Shown here: positions 4,476 to 8,013 of the stretch, piece by piece | How the letters are laid out: each line of letters opens with the position of its first letter | Numbering within the stretch: the stretch's first letter is position 1 | NCBI GenBank assembly: GCA_035602155.1 | Contig: DATNMW010000197.1 | Span: 1 to 8,013 of the forward strand | DNA length: 8,013 bases | Reading direction: 5' to 3' | From: Bog-159 sp035602155 | GTDB taxonomy: Bacteria; Acidobacteriota; Terriglobia; Bryobacterales; Bryobacteraceae | Position numbers and translations under genes: made by a program | Notes under the pieces: generated by a model | Told to the model about the DNA's origin: nothing | The model's database searches: none | The model's input: only the letters and a program-made list of their open reading frames with translations

Positions 4476-6293
4476 ATGTCAACTCTATGCAGCGTACGGA
4501 AGTTGGCCGTCTGGCTGGCCGTTGCGACCATGCCGCTGGCTGGGCAGACCACGCTCCGCGAAGCGGCGGCAACGCGCGCGATTCCTATCGGCGCAGCGGC
4601 ATCGGCGGATGAGTACGGCCCGCCCGATCTGCTGACGGTTCCGATCTACGCCAATTTACTTTCCAGCCAATACAGCATGCTGGAGCCGGGCAACGCCATG
4701 AAGTGGGATGTGACGCAGCCCACGATGGACACTTACGACTTCCAGCCGGGCGACGAGCTGGTGGCATTCGCGCAGGCCAACAACATGCTCGTGCGGGGGC
4801 ACAATCTTTGCTGGTACCAGCAGTTCCCGGTATGGCTGGCGCCGTATGCGGCGACTGCTACGCCGGCGCAGATGGCCACGTTACTGCAAAACCACATCAA
4901 CGCCGAAGTGACCCATTTCGCCGGGCAGGTGTTCGCGTGGGATGTGGTGAACGAAGCCTTCAACGATCCGACCGGATCCGCCCAGCCCACCCTGCGGGAT
5001 TCCATTTGGTACGACCAGCCCGGCATCGGGCAGACCGGCACAGGGTATATCGCGCAGGCGTTCCAATGGGCGCACGCAGCAGACCCCAACGCGCTGCTGT
5101 TTTATAACGACTACAACATCGAGGAGCCCGGTCCCAAGTTCGACGCCGTTCTCAGCATGGTTCAGCAGTTTGTGAGCACTGGCGTGCCCATCAATGGCGT
5201 GGGCTTTGAAATGCACGTTCTGCTCAGCTACTATCCGAGCGCCGCCCAACTTGCGCAGAACATGCAAGCGCTGGCGAAGCTGGGCCTGCAGATACACATC
5301 ACGGAAATGGATGTGCGCCTGCTCCTGGATGCGAATGGCAACGCTTCTACGGATGATTTGCAGACTCAGGCGCAGGTGTATCAGTCCATTCTGACCGTGT
5401 GCCTGCAACAGCCCAACTGCACCGCGTTCCAGGTTTGGGGCGTTTCGGACGCGAATTCCTGGATTCCCGGCGCATTCCCAGGCTATGGCGCAGCCCTTCC
5501 GTTCGACGTGAACTACCAGCCCAAGCCGGCGGTCGACGCGCTGCTGACGGCCATGCAGGCCACGGCGCCGGTACTGAATGCCGCAAATCTAGTGAATGCC
5601 GCCAGCTATCGGGGCGGAGCGGTGGCGCCCGGAGAAATCGTGACGACTTTCGGCGCCAATTTCGGCCCAGCCAACCTCGTAGCCGGCCAGTTAGGATCGA
5701 GCGGTAAGTTTCCTACCAACGTGGCTGGCGTACAGGTGCTGTTCGACGGAGTGCCTGCGCCGCTGATCTATGCGAAGGCCGGGCAGGTGAGCGTGGTTGT
5801 GCCATTCGAAGTGGCGGGCGAGCAGCAGACCGCGATCCAGTATCAATACAACCCCGGTAGCGGAGCGGTGGTCTCCAACACAGTGACGGCGCCGGTGACC
5901 GCCGCCGCGCCGGCGATCTTCGCCTTGGATGCGAGCGGCAGCGGGCCCGGCGCCATATTGAATGCTGATTACACGGTCAACAGCGCATCCAATCCGGTGG
6001 CGGCGGGCGGCGCGATTCAGATATTCGGCACCGGTGGCGGCGCCATTGTGGGAGGCGCGACGGATGGAGCGCTAGCGCCGGGCGCAGGGAATCTCGTCAC
6101 ACAACCGGTAACGGCGACGATTGGCGGATTGGCGGTGACGGTCGACTATGCGGGGCCGGCGCCGGGACTCGTGAATGGCGCGATCCAGGTTAACTTAACG
6201 ATTCCCCAGGGCTTGACGCCCGGCCCGCAACCCGTCGTGATCACGGTGGGGACGGCGGCCAGCCAGAAGGGCATTACCGTAGCGGTGAGGTAG
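4476..6293 (+). CDS. secreted GH10 endo-beta-1,4-xylanase with Solibacter-type C-terminal domain
   Basis: The 605-residue product starts with a Sec signal peptide (basic RK at 8-9, hydrophobic 10-22, probable cleavage near Ala22-Gly-Gln24). A complete GH10 domain covers about 36-362; this family hydrolyses xylan backbones outside the cell with retention of configuration. The acid/base is Glu160 (WDVVNEAF) and the nucleophile Glu277 (HITEMDVR). Other family marks are GNAMKW (72-77), VRGHNLCW (106-113), YNDYNIE (210-216), the Cys309/Cys315 pair of the family disulfide, and VWGVSDANSW (320-329). The usual glutamine of GFQ.H is Glu245 here (GFEMH). From about residue 368 a beta-rich domain begins NAANLVNAASYRGGAVAPGE and runs to the end. 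It is the TIGR03437-type domain found on many Solibacter exported proteins; its role is unknown, and anchoring or surface binding is only a guess. The start is fixed by the signal peptide and the adjacent -10 box. The gene is divergent from the receiver gene. Confidence 0.93.
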   Translation: MSTLCSVRKLAVWLAVATMPLAGQTTLREAAATRAIPIGAAASADEYGPPDLLTVPIYANLLSSQYSMLEPGNAMKWDVTQPTMDTYDFQPGDELVAFAQANNMLVRGHNLCWYQQFPVWLAPYAATATPAQMATLLQNHINAEVTHFAGQVFAWDVVNEAFNDPTGSAQPTLRDSIWYDQPGIGQTGTGYIAQAFQWAHAADPNALLFYNDYNIEEPGPKFDAVLSMVQQFVSTGVPINGVGFEMHVLLSYYPSAAQLAQNMQALAKLGLQIHITEMDVRLLLDANGNASTDDLQTQAQVYQSILTVCLQQPNCTAFQVWGVSDANSWIPGAFPGYGAALPFDVNYQPKPAVDALLTAMQATAPVLNAANLVNAASYRGGAVAPGEIVTTFGANFGPANLVAGQLGSSGKFPTNVAGVQVLFDGVPAPLIYAKAGQVSVVVPFEVAGEQQTAIQYQYNPGSGAVVSNTVTAPVTAAAPAIFALDASGSGPGAILNADYTVNSASNPVAAGGAIQIFGTGGGAIVGGATDGALAPGAGNLVTQPVTATIGGLAVTVDYAGPAPGLVNGAIQVNLTIPQGLTPGPQPVVITVGTAASQKGITVAVR

Positions 6294-6294
6294 G

Positions 6295-6312
6295 GCGGGC
6301 AATCCTGCCCGC
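6295..6312 (+). terminator. GC hairpin just after the xylanase stop
   Basis: GCGGGC and GCCCGC form a perfect 6-bp stem around a six-base loop, two bases after the stop codon. There is no T-run after it, so it is not a classical intrinsic terminator. It could slow polymerase, protect the mRNA 3' end, or simply be one unit of the hairpin cluster that follows. Confidence 0.4.
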
Positions 6313-6368
6313 AGCCGGCTTTCAGCCTGCTCTGGCCACCTCAGAGGCCGCTGCGGCTACGGGTGGCC
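6295..6368. repeat. cluster of three tandem hairpins, REP-like
   Basis: Three inverted repeats sit side by side in the 115-bp gap between the xylanase and the aldolase. They are GCGGGC/GCCCGC (6295-6300 and 6307-6312), GGCT/AGCC (6317-6320 and 6324-6327), and a larger structure with GGCCACC/GGTGGCC arms (6334-6340 and 6362-6368) enclosing GCCG-ctg-CGGC (6347-6357). A GGCCGGCC palindrome overlaps the right arm (6365-6372). GC-rich stem arrays between genes are typical of repetitive extragenic palindromes. Only one copy is present here, so the repeat nature is inferred. Confidence 0.45.
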
Positions 6369-6390
6369 GGCCTCAATGGCAAAGCAATGA

Positions 6391-6399
6391 TGCAATAAT
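6391..6399 (+). promoter_or_regulatory. extended -10 element TGCAATAAT for the aldolase gene
   Basis: TGC-AATAAT (TGn plus five of six TATAAT matches) ends nine bases before ATG 6409, so transcription would start near 6406 and leave about three leader bases. No Shine-Dalgarno sequence is present. The element lies mostly in the first copy of an 11-bp duplication. Confidence 0.45.
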
Positions 6400-6413
6400 G
6401 ACGCAATAATGAC
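6392..6413 (+). repeat. 11-bp tandem duplication across the aldolase start
   Basis: GCAATAATGAC occurs twice without a gap (6392-6402 and 6403-6413). The second copy holds the true ATG at 6409; the first holds another ATG at 6398 that reads Met-Thr-Gln-stop, with its TAA overlapping the true start as TAATG. The likely origin is a small slippage duplication that copied the start region. Confidence 0.8.
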
Positions 6414-7287
6414 GCAGCCCTTTTCCGGCGTGATCGCGGCCGCCGTGACGCCCCACGGGAAACGCGGCGACGATCCCGACATAGGCGCCACCCTCGAACT
6501 CATCGATTTTCTTTGCAGGGCGGGAGTGCAAGGCATTGCCTTGCTGGGATCCACAGGCGAGTTTGTCAATCTGAGCTGTGACGACCGCGTCCGCCTGGTT
6601 TACCTTGCCGTGAAGCGCAGCCGTGTGCCGGTGCTGGCGGGAGTCTCCCACTCGACGCTGGATGGCGCTCTGGCGCTAGGGCGCGAGGCCAGCGCGGCGG
6701 GCGCCGCGGGACTGCTGCTGATGCCGCCCTATTTCTTCCGCTACCGGCAGGCGGAGATCCGCGAGTTCTACGTGAAGTTCGCGGAGATGAGCCACGGTGC
6801 GCCCATTTATCTGTACAATATTCCGGCGTTCACCAGCGGGATCTCGTCCGAAACCGCAATGCAGTTGCTTTCCACCGGGCGCTTTGCCGGGATCAAAGAC
6901 TCCAGCGGCGATTGGGACAATTTCCAGGCGCTGAGCCGCTACAAGCAGGAGCATCCATACACGCTGCTGGTGGGGCACGACGCCATCTTCGCGCGGGCTC
7001 GCGCGGCCGGCGCCGACGGCGTGGTTTCAGGCGTGGCATGCGCCATGCCTGAGCTGCTGTTGTCCCTCGACCGCGCGATTGCGCAAAATGACGAGACCGA
7101 AACCGCACGCCTCACTGCGCGCCTCGACGAGTTTCTGCAACGCATCGAGCGTTTCCCCACGCCGGTGGCGATTAAGGCTGCGCTGGCCGAGCGCGGCATG
7201 AAGACCGGTCCGCCGCCGGTGCCGCTGGCGCCCGAAACGCAAGCCGCGCTCGACGAGTTCAGCGCATGGTTTAAGGCCTGGCTGTGA
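6409..7287 (+). CDS. class I aldolase of the DHDPS / N-acetylneuraminate lyase family
   Basis: The 292-residue product has the normal length and layout of this (beta/alpha)8-barrel family, which makes or breaks C-C bonds of pyruvate-type substrates through a Schiff base. Lys163 in AGIKDSSGD is the Schiff-base lysine, Tyr136 in YLYNIPAF the catalytic tyrosine, GSTGEF (47-52) the carboxylate-binding loop, and PPYFF (106-110) and VSGVACAMPEL are further family marks. It does not look like a true DapA: the arginine normally found in the YN.P.RT motif is missing (YNIPAFTSG). GSTGE and YNIPA are closer to N-acetylneuraminate lyases, which suggests a sialic-acid or 2-keto-3-deoxy-sugar-acid substrate. 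It has no signal peptide, so it is cytoplasmic. It follows the xylanase after a hairpin-rich gap with its own -10 box, so it is probably a separate unit. It is convergent with the repeat-protein gene. Family sure; substrate unknown. Confidence 0.9.
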   Translation: MTQPFSGVIAAAVTPHGKRGDDPDIGATLELIDFLCRAGVQGIALLGSTGEFVNLSCDDRVRLVYLAVKRSRVPVLAGVSHSTLDGALALGREASAAGAAGLLLMPPYFFRYRQAEIREFYVKFAEMSHGAPIYLYNIPAFTSGISSETAMQLLSTGRFAGIKDSSGDWDNFQALSRYKQEHPYTLLVGHDAIFARARAAGADGVVSGVACAMPELLLSLDRAIAQNDETETARLTARLDEFLQRIERFPTPVAIKAALAERGMKTGPPPVPLAPETQAALDEFSAWFKAWL

Positions 7288-7292
7288 TGGCC

Positions 7293-7309
7293 AAGCCGCA
7301 AACAGGCTT
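7293..7309. terminator. weak hairpin between convergent genes
   Basis: AAGCC and GGCTT form a 5-bp stem around a seven-base loop, six bases after the aldolase stop, followed on the plus strand by only a few T's. It lies in the 22-bp gap between two convergent stop codons and could serve the aldolase as a terminator. Stem and T-tract are both short, so the call is tentative. Confidence 0.3.
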
Positions 7310-8013
7310 TCATTCCACTTGAAACGCCGCGTTGCTCGTCAGCGTGCCCGCAGGTATGACCACCTGCACCCTTCCGGAAGTCGCACCGGCGGGAACCGTG
7401 GCAGTGATGAGCGCAGCGGAGGTGACCGTGAAGGCCGCCGCCGTACCGTTGAATGTCACACTGGTCGCGCCCGTCAGATTCGTTCCCAGAATCCTGATCT
7501 GCTGGCCCGCTTCGCCGGCGGTCGGCACTGTCCGTACGAATGGATGCAGCCCCATCGACAGCTTGAATACGGTGCCATCGCCGGTTGTGCCGCCGCATGC
7601 GCCACCACAGGTTGCCCCATAGAAACTGCCGTTTGTGCTCTGCACGAGCGCGCCCTCGGGGTCGAATCCGTCCGGGCAGCCGGCTTGGGTACAAAAGCTG
7701 TAGAGCGTGGTAAGCACTCCCTGTGGAGTGATCCGGAAGACCGTGCCGGCGGTCAGGGAGTAAGAGCCTCCAGCGTTGGCGGCGCCCCCTGCCTCGGTGG
7801 TGCCATAGAAATTTCCGTCCGTGCCCTCCACCAGCGCGCCAAACGGGGAGTAACCATCCGTGCAGTAGGGCTGGCTGCAGAAGACGTATAGAGTCGTCAG
7901 ACTGCCAGTGGCTGGGTTAATTTTATAGATGGTGCCGCTTCCGCTTTGCCCGCCGGGCAGCGATCCTCCAAACTGGGTTGTTCCGTAAAGGTTTCCATCG
8001 GTGCCCTGAATCA
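7310..8013 (-). CDS. 3' part of a large repeat protein with Gloeo_Verruco-type repeats and a TIG-like end domain (start outside window)
   Basis: The minus-strand frame is open from the right edge to a TGA at 7310-7312 and continues beyond 8013, so the N-terminus is missing; a GTG at 7831 lies mid-repeat and is not a true start. The visible 234 residues hold two full copies and one shortened copy of a roughly 60-residue repeat of the pattern GTDG.(L/F)YGTT..GG...GT(I/V)(Y/F)(K/R)I...G.LTTLY.FC....C.DG..P.GALV. This matches the Gloeo_Verruco family (TIGR03803), thought to form beta structures in extracellular proteins. Each full unit carries a Cys pair five residues apart, which may form a disulfide. 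The end, VRTVPTAGEAGQQIRILGTN through NAAFQVE, is an immunoglobulin-like TIG/IPT domain. The protein is probably large, secreted or surface-bound; binding partners are unknown. The gene is convergent with the aldolase, 22 bp apart. Confidence 0.85.
   Translation of the reverse strand, partial: IQGTDGNLYGTTQFGGSLPGGQSGSGTIYKINPATGSLTTLYVFCSQPYCTDGYSPFGALVEGTDGNFYGTTEAGGAANAGGSYSLTAGTVFRITPQGVLTTLYSFCTQAGCPDGFDPEGALVQSTNGSFYGATCGGACGGTTGDGTVFKLSMGLHPFVRTVPTAGEAGQQIRILGTNLTGATSVTFNGTAAAFTVTSAALITATVPAGATSGRVQVVIPAGTLTSNAAFQVE
7535..8005 (-). repeat. protein-level tandem repeats, about 60 residues each
   Basis: Units begin at GTDGNLYGTT (8005), GTDGNFYGTT (7825) and STNGSFYGAT (7639), reading leftward, with periods of 180 and 186 bases. 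The third unit stops after the GDGTVFKLS strand and gives way to the TIG-like domain. More units probably lie beyond the right edge. The copies are diverged at DNA level, so this is an old array under selection rather than a recent duplication. Confidence 0.8.

Noticed and set aside
6939..7694. A 251-codon minus-strand frame across the aldolase and repeat-protein genes
   Set aside because: It overlaps the coding frames of two well-supported genes, and its translation is low-complexity Arg/Ser-rich sequence without a domain.
7829..7831. GTG as the start of the repeat-protein gene
   Set aside because: The frame continues open to the window edge with a full repeat unit upstream of this codon, so it is internal.
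7319..7891. A 190-codon plus-strand frame opposite the repeat protein
   Set aside because: The minus-strand frame shows clear tandem protein repeats and a TIG-like domain, and the plus-strand frame is its shadow.
7535..8005. Possible CRISPR or DNA-level repeat array at the right end
   Set aside because: The periodicity is 180-186 bases and only at protein level. There are no short identical repeats with spacers.

Overview
The window looks like a piece of a soil Acidobacteria chromosome, most likely from the Solibacter/Bryobacter group. This rests on two observations: the secreted xylanase ends in the C-terminal domain typical of Solibacter proteins (TIGR03437 type), and the right edge carries tandem repeats of the Gloeo_Verruco type (TIGR03803) followed by a TIG-like domain. 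The DNA is GC-rich by eye and densely coded. I see no tRNA, rRNA, CRISPR array, insertion sequence or phage gene. The assignment is inference from domain style, without any database search.

Layout from left to right: a doubtful minus-strand gene fragment (1-176); a carbon-nitrogen hydrolase (374-1162); a small DUF1801-type protein (1185-1571); a two-gene operon of a Tat-exported alkaline-phosphatase-superfamily-like protein (about 1647-2825) and an unrecognised cysteine-free 401-residue protein (2831-4036); a convergent, minus-strand, single-domain response-regulator receiver with a degenerate active site (4020-4418); a divergently transcribed secreted GH10 endo-xylanase (4476-6293); a hairpin-rich intergenic stretch (6294-6408); an aldolase of the DHDPS/N-acetylneuraminate-lyase family (6409-7287); and the 3' part of a large minus-strand repeat protein (7310 to beyond 8013).

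The genes do not form one obvious pathway. The xylanase suggests hemicellulose use, and the aldolase could act on keto-sugar acids, but nothing in the sequence links them. The receiver and the xylanase share a 57-bp divergent promoter region with interleaved promoter elements and an inverted repeat, so a regulatory link is plausible.

The most interesting patterns are at gene starts. Five genes that head transcription units have a -10-like hexamer only 5-11 bases before the start codon and no usable Shine-Dalgarno sequence, which suggests leaderless or nearly leaderless mRNAs. The phosphatase-like gene is different: it has an extended -10, then a perfect GGAGGT, then an ATT codon at ideal spacing, and no ATG, GTG or TTG that would keep its twin-arginine signal peptide. 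I found no convincing new multi-gene system. The least explained unit is the phosphatase-like/401-residue pair.
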